Shown here in pieces: positions 8,707-17,531 of a stretch of DNA of 64,000 bases. Every line of letters starts with the position of its first letter. Positions within the stretch are counted from its first letter, which is position 1. Origin of the DNA: Parabacteroides chongii (lineage in GTDB: Bacteria; Bacteroidota; Bacteroidia; Bacteroidales; Tannerellaceae); the NCBI RefSeq assembly GCF_029581355.1, contig NZ_CP120849.1:3008501-3072500 (forward strand), read 5' to 3'. The notes beneath the pieces were generated by a model. The model made no database searches and was not told where the DNA came from. It saw nothing but the letters and a program-made list of their open reading frames with translations. The translations under genes were made by a program, and so were the position numbers.

Positions 8707-9870
8707 TTATCCTTTGTATGAGATCGAGAGTAATGTTATATCATCTGATTGTACGGCGTCTACAACAAATTCGCCTACTGTTTCGGTAATCTTATCTACT
8801 ACCTCTTTCGGTTCTTTTCCCGCCAGTTCCCGGCAGTTATCGAGTAGCCGGCGTTCGCTGTATAGTTCATGTTTTCTGTTCATAGCCTCTGTCACTCCGT
8901 CCGTGTAAAGGAACAGATTATCACCGGGAGCAAGTTTCAACTCTTTCTCGTGATAGGTGGCATTGCTCATGGCACCCAATATCATGTCGTTCGTAGTCGG
9001 GACTTTTGAAACCGAACCGTCTTTCTGCATCAGGATGGGCGGATTATGTCCGGCATTGCAATAAGTAACAACTCCCGTGCGGATATTCAGAATGCCGTAA
9101 AAGACAGTGACGAACATATCATTCACACTTTCCTGGCAGAGAATGCTGTTGGAACGTTGCATACACAAAGCGGCGGAGTTCTCAGTGAGTGCAATGGCAC
9201 GTATCACCGTACGACTGATTGCCATAAATATGGCTGCCGATACTCCTTTGCCTGATACATCTGCGATCACGAACCCCAAACGGTCTTCTCCTATGCGGAA
9301 GAAATCATAGAAATCGCCTCCCACATATTTGGCGGCACTCATATAGGCATACAGGTCGAACGATTTCAGGTCCGGGAACGGAGGAAATGTCTTTGGAAGA
9401 ATAGTTTGTTGTATTTCCTGTGCCACATGCAGATCGTTCTGGATGGATTCCAGTTGTGTATGTTCCTTTTGGGCCTGTTTGATGAAAGCGATTTGTTCGG
9501 CTGCTTTCTCGATGGTCCGTTCCAGATCCTCCAGGTTGATCGGTTTCGTTGTGAAGTCGAACGCACCCTGGTTCATGGCGCTTCGGATATTTTCCATATC
9601 GCCGTAAGCCGATACCATAATACATTTGAGTGCCGGGTTACGCATCTCGTTGATCTTGGTGAGTAAGGTCAACCCGTCCATTTCCGGCATATTGATATCG
9701 CTCAGAATCACATCGAAGTCCGGTTTGGCAAGCAACATCTGAAGTGCTTCCAGTCCGTTATGTGCGAACGAGAATTCATATTCGCCTTTCTTTATCTTGC
9801 GGCGGAAATATTGGGTTAACAGTATTTCCAGGTCCAGTTCGTCGTCTACACTTAATATTTTTATAGCCAT
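8707..9870 (-). CDS. Receiver-PP2C (SpoIIE-type) phosphatase, output of a partner-switching cassette
   Basis: A 387-aa response regulator. The receiver domain (about 1-125) has the acidic pocket VDDE, phospho-acceptor Asp58 (ILSDINMPEMDG) and switch Lys in TTKP. A coiled linker (about 125-165) leads to a PP2C/SpoIIE phosphatase domain with GGDFYD, IADVSGKG, CNAGHNPP, LYTDGVTEA and SDDITLL, so the metal-binding Asp residues are present. By analogy with RsbU/RsbP systems, receiver phosphorylation should control dephosphorylation of the STAS protein encoded at 12264-12566. It is the last gene of the five-gene minus-strand operon, 19 bp after the soluble kinase. Confidence 0.92.
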   Translation of the reverse strand: MAIKILSVDDELDLEILLTQYFRRKIKKGEYEFSFAHNGLEALQMLLAKPDFDVILSDINMPEMDGLTLLTKINEMRNPALKCIMVSAYGDMENIRSAMNQGAFDFTTKPINLEDLERTIEKAAEQIAFIKQAQKEHTQLESIQNDLHVAQEIQQTILPKTFPPFPDLKSFDLYAYMSAAKYVGGDFYDFFRIGEDRLGFVIADVSGKGVSAAIFMAISRTVIRAIALTENSAALCMQRSNSILCQESVNDMFVTVFYGILNIRTGVVTYCNAGHNPPILMQKDGSVSKVPTTNDMILGAMSNATYHEKELKLAPGDNLFLYTDGVTEAMNRKHELYSERRLLDNCRELAGKEPKEVVDKITETVGEFVVDAVQSDDITLLSISYKG

Positions 9871-9889
9871 AGCAGCATTGTTTCTGTAA

Positions 9890-10723
9890 TTATTGAATCG
9901 GAATAGTGATAGTAAAACGGGTAAACTCGTTAGGTTGTGATTCCATTTCTATCGTTCCGTTATGTTTTTGTTCGATGATCGATTTAGTGATGGAGAGACC
10001 CAGACCAGTTCCTTCGCCCAATGGTTTGGTGGTGAAGAACGGAGTATAGAGTTTCTTTTTTACTTCTTCTGTGATGCCGGAGCCGTTATCTTCGATGGTA
10101 AGACAGGCTTTATCCCCGTCTTTTTTCAGGCTTACTTTGATAGTCGGTCTGTAAGGCGTTTCGGTCGCCCCTTTTGATTTGTTGAATACGGCGTAACAGG
10201 CATTGTTCATCAGATTGAGTACTGCACGGCTGAAATCCTGCGGGATCACCTTGACCAATTGGAGTGTTTCGTCGTATTCTTCTTCAATGGCAACATTGAA
10301 ACTCTTATTGTTTGCCCGCACCGCATGGTAGGAAAGCCATACATATTCTTTCGTGAGCTGACAAAGGTTGGTTGGGATATATTCATCATCCTTTCCGCGG
10401 GAGTAGAGTAAGATACCCCGGATCACGCTGGATGCCCGGTTGCCGTTCTCTTCAATCTTGATCATATTGCCTTTCAGATCCTCCATGATCTCCCGGAGTT
10501 CTTCGTCGGCATCTGCGGGCAGCTTGTCGTTCAGCTCGTCCAGCACTTCTTCCATATCCTGCAGCAACTTGCATGATAGTTTACTGAAGTTGATTACGAA
10601 GTTGAGCGGGTTTTGTATCTCGTGTGCAATACCTGCGCTTAACAGTCCGAGTGAAGCCATCTTTTCCTGTTGGCTGACTTGTTTTCTCAGACGTTCAATT
10701 TCTTGTTTGCTGTTATCACTCAT
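9890..10723 (-). CDS. Soluble histidine kinase
   Basis: A 277-aa kinase with no membrane segment or sensor domain. It starts with a short coiled coil followed by HisKA with GIAHEIQNPLNFVINF (His34). The HATPase domain carries NLMNNACYAV, EDNGSGITEE and GEGTGLGLSI. It is the likely phosphodonor for the receiver-PP2C protein encoded next. Its start overlaps the end of the upstream kinase-like gene by 8 bp, suggesting translational coupling, and the two proteins align well across the catalytic core, so they may heterodimerise (inference). Confidence 0.92.
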   Translation of the reverse strand: MSDNSKQEIERLRKQVSQQEKMASLGLLSAGIAHEIQNPLNFVINFSKLSCKLLQDMEEVLDELNDKLPADADEELREIMEDLKGNMIKIEENGNRASSVIRGILLYSRGKDDEYIPTNLCQLTKEYVWLSYHAVRANNKSFNVAIEEEYDETLQLVKVIPQDFSRAVLNLMNNACYAVFNKSKGATETPYRPTIKVSLKKDGDKACLTIEDNGSGITEEVKKKLYTPFFTTKPLGEGTGLGLSITKSIIEQKHNGTIEMESQPNEFTRFTITIPIQ

Positions 10724-11834
10724 TGTTGCTCTTTTGATAAATAGGAATAGTAATCATGAACTCAGTGAAGTTGTCCTTCTCACTCTTTACGATGATGGAA
10801 CCGCGGTGGTTCAGGATAACTTCCCGGCAGAGGTACAAACCGACACCAGCTGCTTCGGCGGTGGGTTTCGTAGTGAAGAACGGTTCGAATATCTTATTCT
10901 TGATATTGTCTTCGATGCCGATACCATTGTCACGGATACTGAGATAAATCGTTCCGTTCAGCCTTTTCTCCACCTGGATCGTGATAACCGGGGAGAATTC
11001 TACTTTCTGTAACTTTTTAAGCAATGCATAGATACAGTTTTTCAGTAGGCTGAGCATCACCTTGTTCATCTGTTCGATATCGATTTCTGCCATAGCAGGT
11101 TCTGCCGGGCACAGGATATCGATCTGTATCTGTTTACTTTCAATTTCTTCTTTGAACGCTTTGCGGATCACGTCTACGTTCACTTTACAGAGTTCGCAGA
11201 TATCGGTCGAAGTGACATTGCCGTTCCGGTCTTTCAACAGTTCCTCCATGGCCTTCACGATCCGCACGGTGTTACAGCCATGTTCGTTGATCTTTTGCAG
11301 GTTACTGTTGATCATGTCGAGTATTTCGATGCTGTCGGCATAATTTTCTTTCGACATGACTGTCTGTTCCTCCATGATGTTTTCTTTCAGGTCTTTGATC
11401 AGATTGGCGGAAAGTCCGGCGAAGTTATTGATGTAATTGATCGGGTTCAGGATACGGTCGACCAGTCCTTGTGTCAATTGTCCGACGGTAGCGAGCTTTT
11501 CCTTGCGGACAAGTTCGTCCTGTGCTTTAGCCAATGCATCCAGGGCATCGGAAAGTTTCTTGGATTCGTTTAATACCTGGTCGCGCTGGATGCGGAGTTC
11601 GATGGTCCGTTCTTCCACGATCTTTGCTAGATATTCTTTTTGCTTCAATTGTTTGCGAAACCGTCCTTTAATGATATAGAGGATGATAATTGTTACAACC
11701 GCGAGACCGGGAATTGTCTCCCAGTCATAATAAAGCCCCAGGATGATTATGATCCATCCCGCCAGTGTCGCTTTCTCAATGATCCGTAATTTCAGTTTGA
11801 GCGCGCTTATCTCTTTGATGTCGAAGTCTGCCAT
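10716..11834 (-). CDS. Membrane histidine-kinase-like protein lacking the phospho-acceptor His
   Basis: A 372-aa protein with a two-segment membrane hairpin (about 24-36 and 42-56), a long coiled coil (about 60-112), a HisKA-like helix pair and an HATPase domain. The HATPase boxes look intact: LLKNCIYALL, RDNGIGIEDN and AAGVGLYLC. The H box, however, reads QGLVDRILNPINYINNF, with Asp126 where the neighbouring soluble kinase has His. It therefore probably cannot autophosphorylate in the usual way. It may phosphorylate or regulate the next-gene kinase in trans, or act as a membrane sensor. It starts 1 bp after the RsbW-like gene. Confidence 0.88.
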   Translation of the reverse strand: MADFDIKEISALKLKLRIIEKATLAGWIIIILGLYYDWETIPGLAVVTIIILYIIKGRFRKQLKQKEYLAKIVEERTIELRIQRDQVLNESKKLSDALDALAKAQDELVRKEKLATVGQLTQGLVDRILNPINYINNFAGLSANLIKDLKENIMEEQTVMSKENYADSIEILDMINSNLQKINEHGCNTVRIVKAMEELLKDRNGNVTSTDICELCKVNVDVIRKAFKEEIESKQIQIDILCPAEPAMAEIDIEQMNKVMLSLLKNCIYALLKKLQKVEFSPVITIQVEKRLNGTIYLSIRDNGIGIEDNIKNKIFEPFFTTKPTAEAAGVGLYLCREVILNHRGSIIVKSEKDNFTEFMITIPIYQKSNNE

Positions 11835-11835
11835 A

Positions 11836-12246
11836 TCAGTGAATGTCTTTTGTCATTGTGAGTATATTTTTTCCTGATGAACGGGTATAAATGACTTCTG
11901 TCATCAGTTGTTTGACCAGATAGATACCGAGACCGCCGATAGGACGTTCTTCCGGAGGAAGGCTAATGTCAGGCTCTTTCATTTCCAACGGGTTGAAAGC
12001 TGTGCCGTTGTCAGTAATGACGATGGTCAATAGTTCGTTCCTGTAGTTCATATCAATGCGTATATCCTGATCTTTTTTATCCGGGTAGGCGTATAATATG
12101 ACGTTGGTCACAACTTCTTCGAGAGCCAGTTTGATTTGCATCGACAATTGTTCTTCCAACCCGTAAGTAGATGCTTGCAGGTCCAGAAACTCGTACAAAC
12201 GGGTGAGCTGTTCCAGTTCGTTCTTTATGTGTAACGTGTTTATCAT
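11836..12246 (-). CDS. RsbW-like anti-sigma / switch-protein kinase (HATPase)
   Basis: A 136-aa GHKL ATPase domain with EEVVTNVILYAY (N box), TDNGTAFNP (G1) and GGLGIYLVKQLM (G2), the length and motif order of RsbW/SpoIIAB serine kinases. Such proteins phosphorylate a STAS antagonist and bind a sigma factor or other target. It lies 17 bp after the STAS gene and 1 bp before the membrane kinase-like gene. No general-stress sigma factor gene is adjacent, so the target is unknown. Confidence 0.88.
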   Translation of the reverse strand: MINTLHIKNELEQLTRLYEFLDLQASTYGLEEQLSMQIKLALEEVVTNVILYAYPDKKDQDIRIDMNYRNELLTIVITDNGTAFNPLEMKEPDISLPPEERPIGGLGIYLVKQLMTEVIYTRSSGKNILTMTKDIH

Positions 12247-12263
12247 CTGCCGGTACGGGGCGC

Positions 12264-12566
12264 TTAGGATTCGATGGTCAGGAAAGAAGAGAAGCCGGTG
12301 ATATTCAGGATTTCTATAATGTCCTGTTTTAGGTTTCTTAGCCGGAAAGTTCCGTTTTTCGCTTTCATCCCTTTTTGTAAGGTCAGCAATAAACGAAGTC
12401 CGGCGCTACTGATATAAGTGAGTTCCGTTCCGTCGAGTACTACCGTATGTACATCCTCTGCAAGTATTTTTGTGATCTCTTTTTCAAAATCAGCAGAAGT
12501 AAGCGTATCTAACTGGCCGGAAAGACCGATGATCGTTTCGTTTCCGTTTTTTACTGTGATCTTCAT
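12264..12566 (-). CDS. STAS-domain anti-sigma antagonist (RsbV/SpoIIAA-like)
   Basis: A 100-aa STAS protein. The start at 12566 gives MKITVKNGNE, the usual first strand; the longer frame to 12614 would run into the promoter and is unlikely. The phosphorylation loop TYISSAGLRLLL has the two serines expected in SpoIIAA-type proteins. It is the first gene of the operon and should be phosphorylated by the RsbW-like kinase and dephosphorylated by the receiver-PP2C protein. Confidence 0.9.
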   Translation of the reverse strand: MKITVKNGNETIIGLSGQLDTLTSADFEKEITKILAEDVHTVVLDGTELTYISSAGLRLLLTLQKGMKAKNGTFRLRNLKQDIIEILNITGFSSFLTIES

Positions 12567-12595
12567 ATATTGTTTTGTTCTGATTTCTATTACAA

Positions 12596-12627
12596 CAAAA
12601 GTATAGATAATCATTTAGTTGGACAAG
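12596..12627 (-). promoter_or_regulatory. Promoter of the partner-switching operon
   Basis: On the minus strand, TACTTTTG (12603-12596) matches TAnnTTTG. A CTTG containing TTG (12627-12624) lies 20 nt upstream. Predicted initiation near 12589 leaves a 20-odd-nt leader before the STAS start at 12566. Confidence 0.75.
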
Positions 12628-12707
12628 TTATTTAGGGCTTTTGTATGAAGCGTAGCAGAAATAGTAGTCGGTGGGATTAATTGAGTTAAAGATTAGGAAA
12701 TATTGAA

Positions 12708-13160
12708 CCTACTTTTGGCTTGATCCAAAAGTAGGCAAAAGATCAAGGCTTAACCGGCTTCACTGCTTTGGTGAAAGACTACGCTGAAAAATCCGAAACT
12801 CGCTGCGCTCAGACAACGGATTTTTTTAACCGCTTCGTCTTTCCCCTCCGCGGACGTTCACCCGCTTAGGCCTTTCCCAGGAAGCTCCGCTTCCTTTAAA
12901 GATTGCCGATACCGACACCTAATATAATAACAGGTGCTTTCGGTTTTAACAGGCAGTATCGGCCATCCCAGGAGAACGCTTTGCGTTCTATGAAAGGCCT
13001 CAGCTGGCGAGCGTAAAGCGCAGCAGCCGTAGTGAGCGCCCGGAGCATCCGCTGTTTGAGCGTAGCGAGTTTCGGAGGCGACAGCGAACGTAGGATGCGG
13101 AGTAGCGAGGCAGGTGCAGCCTTGAACTTTTGGTTACTTTTCTTTCAAGAGAAAAGTAAC
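12708..13160. repeat. 450-bp nested palindromic non-coding element
   Basis: No gene lies between 12567 and 13183. The element begins and ends with perfect 11-bp hairpins with 6-nt loops: CCTACTTTTGG/CCAAAAGTAGG at 12708-12735, and GTTACTTTTCT/AGAAAAGTAAC at 13133-13160. Inside, matching arms nest: 12736-12750 with 13118-13132 (14/15), 12792-12820 with 13048-13076 (26/29, two of the three differences compatible with G-U pairs), 12868-12876 with 12992-13000 (9/9), and 12905-12912 with 12956-12963 (8/8). Local hairpins sit at 12879-12895, 12916-12936 and 12973-12989. The whole element can fold as one branched RNA or a cruciform. It may be a non-autonomous mobile repeat or a structured RNA. I see no ORF in it. 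Confidence 0.85.
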
Positions 13161-13183
13161 ATTCAACTCTGATAAAATATGAA

Positions 13184-15868
13184 CTATTTCTTAATCAGTC
13201 GGCTGATGCCTCTTGCTATCTCGCCCACCCAAAGCACTAATGAACTGGAACCGATAATGATACCCCAGTCTTTGAAAGACAAAGGTACTACGCTAAACAT
13301 CTCTCCGCCGAACGTAACGATCAGATACTGACCGATAATGATCAACAGGGCGACAAACAGGAAGCTTTTGCTCTCTTTCAGGTTGGCAAAAGCGGAACGG
13401 CCTTCCATGAACGCTTTCGCATTGAACATATTCCAGAACTGAAGCATTACGAAGAAGCTGAAGAACCAGGACAAGTCGTGCGGCGTTAATCCGGTCTGGG
13501 CATGGAAGTAATATAATACCCCCATCAGAATTACAACGAAAGCTATACCGACTCCGAAGATATTGTAAGCCATCGGGCGGGTAATGATAAAGTCGCCATC
13601 TTTACCGCTACGTCGGGGTTTATCTTTCATCACCCGTTCGTTGGGAGGTAATGAAGCCAATGCTCCGGCGGCAAATGTATCCATGATCAGGTTTACCCAT
13701 AACATCTGTGTGATGGTAAGCGGTGATTCGGTCCCGAACAGAGAGCCTAGCAATACGATCAGGCAGGCCGCCACGTTGATGGTAAGCTGGAATAGAAGGA
13801 ACTTTTGTATGTTGCGATACAGGGAACGTCCCCACATGACAGCACGGGTAATACTGCCGAATGAATTGTCCAGGATTGTTATATCGCTGGCTTCTTTGGC
13901 AACAGAGGTACCGTCACCCATAGACAAACCTACCTGGGCGGCTTTCAATGCCGGGGCATCATTCGTTCCGTCGCCGGTTACTGCAACGACAGCACCTTTC
14001 TTCTGTAGTAATTGTACCAGGCGCTGTTTGTCGGTCGGACGGGCGCGGCACATGATCTTCAGATCGAGAACGCGGTCGAGTGCTTCTTCGTCCGTCAATG
14101 CTTCGAATCCCGGACCGGTAATGATGTTACGGTCGGTATCTTCCGGTTTCCATGTACCGATCTGACGGCCTATTTCGCGGGCAGTTCCCGGTGTATCGCC
14201 TGTGACGATTTTGACATCGATACCGGCATTCAAGCAACTTTGTACGGCTGCCGGAACATCTGCGCGGACAGGATCGGAGATGGCTACGATTCCTAAATAG
14301 GTCAGGTCGGTCCCATACAAACGTCCATTGACGAAATAAGCATCATCCTTCCCGTCTTCGATAATCTGGTAGGCAAAGCCCAGTGTACGCATCGCCTGGT
14401 TCTGATAGTCCAGTAATTGTTTCTCGATATCAGCTTTACAAGATTCAACCGTTTTGTATGTACCGTCGGCTGCTACCCGCTGGCTGTTGGCTAGAACGAT
14501 TTCGGGAGCACCTTTTACATATAATACTTTTTTACCTAACAGGGGAGACTGCACCACAGTGGCCATGTATTTCCGTTCGGTAGAGAACGTAAGCTGTGCC
14601 AGCACCGGAGCTTCTTCCCGTAATGTCAGATAGTTCTGATTTTGGCTGTTCAGCCAGAGCAATAAGGCTGCTTCGGTCGGGTTACCCAGTGTTTTCACCT
14701 TTTCTTCCGAGAAGTCGAGATAGGCAGTCGAGTTAACGGAAATGCCTTCTTTGATCAGATTGCTCAACTCGTCGTCTCCCAGTTTCTGGTCTTTGAGGTT
14801 GTAGAAGTTTGTCCGGTAAACCTGCATCTGGTTTTGTGTCAGCGTACCTGTTTTATCCGTACAAATAACCGTTGTAGCCCCCATTGTTTCGCAAGCATGC
14901 ATCTTACGAACCAGGTTGTTTGTCTTGAGCATGCGGTTCATGCTTAGGGCAAGGCTTAGCGTTACACTCATCGGCAGACCTTCAGGTACGGATACGACGA
15001 TCAGCGTTACTGCTACCATAAAGATATTCAGTATATGTGAGATCAGATCCATCACCGGCATATCACCGGAAGTCATCAATAATTTAGCCAGTAAGGCGAC
15101 AAAAGTAAGTCCGGCAACTGTATAGCCCCCTTTACTGATGACACCGGCAAGCCCTTTGAGCTGTATTTGTAGCGGCGTTTCCACATCGCTTTCTATCTGC
15201 GAGCCTTCATATACTTTCCCGTAGCCGGTAGCATCGCCCACCAGCTCGACTTTCATTACCCCATGTCCGTCGACAACCGTTGTGCCGCGCATCACCCTGT
15301 TAGAAGGATAGGTAGCTTCGTGATCGAACTCGGCTTCGTTGGTCGTCTTGCTGATGATCGGTTCTCCGGTCAATGTCGATTCGTTGATCTGTAGGGAGAT
15401 AGCTTCCAGCAGATAGCCGTCGGCAGGAACTTCCTCCCCGGTTTCCAGTACGACAATATCACCGACAACGACTTCTTTTTTAGTCACCTGGCAAATATTT
15501 CCTTCGCGGATTACTTTGACGAGCGTATCGTCGTTTACGGTATTCAATACGTCGAATGCTTTGTTGGCTTTCATTTCAAAGAAGAAACCGACACAGGATG
15601 CCAGCATAATGGCAAAGAAGATGCCGATCGGTTCGAGGAAGGCTGTAAAACCTTTCGCTTCCGGTCCCCAACAATGTACGCCGGCAATAATCATGGATAG
15701 CAGCCACGCTACCAGCAGAATCTTAATGATCGGATCATTAAACTTTTCGAGGAACTGGCTCCAGAGAGAGGCTTTCTCTGGAGGAGTGAGGATGTTTTCG
15801 CCATGAAGGCGCCTGCTTTCTTCAACTTCTTGTTTGGTTAATCCCTGATACTGATGTTTTTTCTCCAT
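13184..15868 (-). CDS. Calcium-translocating P-type ATPase (PMCA/SERCA-like)
   Basis: An 894-aa P2-type cation ATPase. It has an N-terminal cation-ATPase domain (GLTKQEVEESRRLHGENIL), an actuator domain with LTGEP, and membrane segment 4 with VPEGLPMSVTLSLALS, the PEGL form typical of Ca2+ pumps. The phosphorylation motif is CTDKTGTLTQNQ, followed by a nucleotide-binding KGAPE, the hinge TGDGTNDAPALKAA and a C-terminal membrane domain. It is predicted to export Ca2+ from the cytoplasm using ATP; ion specificity is inferred from the family. It is a single-gene unit on the minus strand next to the palindromic element. Confidence 0.92.
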   Translation of the reverse strand: MEKKHQYQGLTKQEVEESRRLHGENILTPPEKASLWSQFLEKFNDPIIKILLVAWLLSMIIAGVHCWGPEAKGFTAFLEPIGIFFAIMLASCVGFFFEMKANKAFDVLNTVNDDTLVKVIREGNICQVTKKEVVVGDIVVLETGEEVPADGYLLEAISLQINESTLTGEPIISKTTNEAEFDHEATYPSNRVMRGTTVVDGHGVMKVELVGDATGYGKVYEGSQIESDVETPLQIQLKGLAGVISKGGYTVAGLTFVALLAKLLMTSGDMPVMDLISHILNIFMVAVTLIVVSVPEGLPMSVTLSLALSMNRMLKTNNLVRKMHACETMGATTVICTDKTGTLTQNQMQVYRTNFYNLKDQKLGDDELSNLIKEGISVNSTAYLDFSEEKVKTLGNPTEAALLLWLNSQNQNYLTLREEAPVLAQLTFSTERKYMATVVQSPLLGKKVLYVKGAPEIVLANSQRVAADGTYKTVESCKADIEKQLLDYQNQAMRTLGFAYQIIEDGKDDAYFVNGRLYGTDLTYLGIVAISDPVRADVPAAVQSCLNAGIDVKIVTGDTPGTAREIGRQIGTWKPEDTDRNIITGPGFEALTDEEALDRVLDLKIMCRARPTDKQRLVQLLQKKGAVVAVTGDGTNDAPALKAAQVGLSMGDGTSVAKEASDITILDNSFGSITRAVMWGRSLYRNIQKFLLFQLTINVAACLIVLLGSLFGTESPLTITQMLWVNLIMDTFAAGALASLPPNERVMKDKPRRSGKDGDFIITRPMAYNIFGVGIAFVVILMGVLYYFHAQTGLTPHDLSWFFSFFVMLQFWNMFNAKAFMEGRSAFANLKESKSFLFVALLIIIGQYLIVTFGGEMFSVVPLSFKDWGIIIGSSSLVLWVGEIARGISRLIKK

Positions 15869-16112
15869 AAATTTGTTTAATCTGATTCAAAAAATGAGTC
15901 AACAAATTACGTAAAGTTGCAGGACATACGCAAGTGCTTTGGTTTTTAATTGATAGTAGGATTTATTAATTTATGTACCAGATCCTTTGAAATGTCACCA
16001 GGTAATGGTTTGTTAACTATTTGTTGTGTTAAATTAACGGGTTTGGGATAAACTTTTGGCTTTCGTAATTGTCTTATATATAAAGGAGAATTGTGTGTTA
16101 GTATTTAAGGTT

Positions 16113-16610
16113 ATGAAGAATGTTAGGTTATTTTGGTTAGTGGGGATTGTCCTTCTGTTAGCGGGGCAATCCCTTTATGCTCAAAGTAAAAAAGAAAAGA
16201 AAGAGCAGAAGGCGAATGAAGTAAAAGAATTAATAGATAGTAAACGGTTTACGGTAGATGTAGACCGTGCGATACCCATGGGAGGACGGTCGGTCAACCT
16301 GACTTCTCCCTACTCTTTGGAAATGCGCGGTGACTCGGTTATTTCCTATCTTCCTTATTTCGGAAGAGCATATTCGGCTCCTTATGGTGGCGGTGACGGG
16401 TTACGTTTCGAAGGATCAATTACCGATTATCAATGTTCTTTTAATAAGAAAGGAACCGCTCAAATACAGTTTCGTACCCGAAGCGATGATGATACATTTG
16501 CATTCAGTGTGCAGGTATTTTCAAATGGCTCCGCGACAATCAATGTGACACCTGTCAATAAACAGAACATCACATTCTATGGGGAACTGGCTCTTGAGAA
16601 AAAGGAATAA
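16113..16610 (+). CDS. DUF4251-family periplasmic protein
   Basis: A 165-aa protein. The start at 16113 (MKNVRLFWLVGIVLLLAG) gives a proper Sec signal ending near SLYAQ; the longer frame from 16056 would place 19 extra residues ahead of it. The mature part starts with a Lys/Glu-rich segment, then a beta-rich domain with FTVDVDRAIPMGGRSVNL and YGGGDGLRFEG, which I recognise as DUF4251, common in Bacteroidales and of unknown function. Its 3' end overlaps the convergent radical SAM gene by 41 bp. Confidence 0.8.
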   Translation: MKNVRLFWLVGIVLLLAGQSLYAQSKKEKKEQKANEVKELIDSKRFTVDVDRAIPMGGRSVNLTSPYSLEMRGDSVISYLPYFGRAYSAPYGGGDGLRFEGSITDYQCSFNKKGTAQIQFRTRSDDDTFAFSVQVFSNGSATINVTPVNKQNITFYGELALEKKE

Positions 16611-17526
16611 ATAACCGCCCTTGCCGTGCATTTCTTTCGGCAATACGCTTATTGACTTTCGCTGTGAATTCGAAGTTTTTAAGTCCCCAGTCGGGAGCGA
16701 TCAGAAGCTCTTTGGGGGATTGCGATACAAACCTCTCTACTACAATAGAGGGGTTTAATTTTTCTATGAAGTCGATCACGAGGTCGATATATTCGTCGGC
16801 AGTGTACAGATGGAACTCTTCCGGATGTTCGGCATATTCCTTTGCCATACGGGTGTTGCGGATCAGTTGCAACTGATGCAGTTTCAGGGTTGTGACCGGC
16901 AATGCCGATAGCCGGTCGGCATGATGCAGTATTTCTTCCCGGCTTTCTCCCGGCAACCCGAGGATCAGATGGGCCCCTGTATAAATACTTCTCTCTGCTG
17001 TCCGGCGGATGGCAGTTTCCGATTCTTCGTAAGTATGTCCGCGATTGATACGGATCAATGTTTTATCCAATGTACTTTCCAGCCCGTATTCTATCATTAC
17101 GAACTTCTCTTTGGATAAGACTGTAAAATAATCCAGCAAAGCTTCCGGCATGCAGTCCGGACGTGTCCCAACAATCAGTCCTACCACACCGGGATAAGAT
17201 AACGCTTCCTCGTATTTCGCTTTCAGCGAACTTAATTTATCATATGTGTTGGTATACGCCTGGAAATAGGCCAGATACTTCATCTCCGGATATTTGCGGG
17301 AAAAGAAACGGATACCTTCTTCCAATTGTTCGGTCACACTCTTCTCTGTATGGCAATATTCCGGACTGAATGTTTGGTTATTGCAGTAAGTACAACCTCC
17401 CCATCCCTTCGAACCGTCGCGATTGGGACAGGTAAAGCCGGCATTTATGGAGATTTTCTGTACTTTATAAGGGAATAGTTTCCGTAGGAAATCTCCGAAA
17501 TCGTTATAAGGTTTTACGTTTTCCAT
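16570..17526 (-). CDS. TIGR01212-family radical SAM protein (YhcC-like)
   Basis: A 318-aa radical SAM enzyme. The N terminus NDFGDFLRKLFPYKVQKISI and the cluster-binding motif CPNRDGSKGWGGCTYCNNQ (Cys-x(10)-CxxC) mark the TIGR01212/YhcC family. LILGLPGES and TTLKLHQLQL follow in the barrel. The reaction is not established for most members. Its 3' end overlaps the DUF4251 gene. Its promoter sits so close that the transcript may begin at the start codon. Confidence 0.88.
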   Translation of the reverse strand: MENVKPYNDFGDFLRKLFPYKVQKISINAGFTCPNRDGSKGWGGCTYCNNQTFSPEYCHTEKSVTEQLEEGIRFFSRKYPEMKYLAYFQAYTNTYDKLSSLKAKYEEALSYPGVVGLIVGTRPDCMPEALLDYFTVLSKEKFVMIEYGLESTLDKTLIRINRGHTYEESETAIRRTAERSIYTGAHLILGLPGESREEILHHADRLSALPVTTLKLHQLQLIRNTRMAKEYAEHPEEFHLYTADEYIDLVIDFIEKLNPSIVVERFVSQSPKELLIAPDWGLKNFEFTAKVNKRIAERNARQGRLFIPFSQEPVPHRM

Positions 17527-17531
17527 GACGA

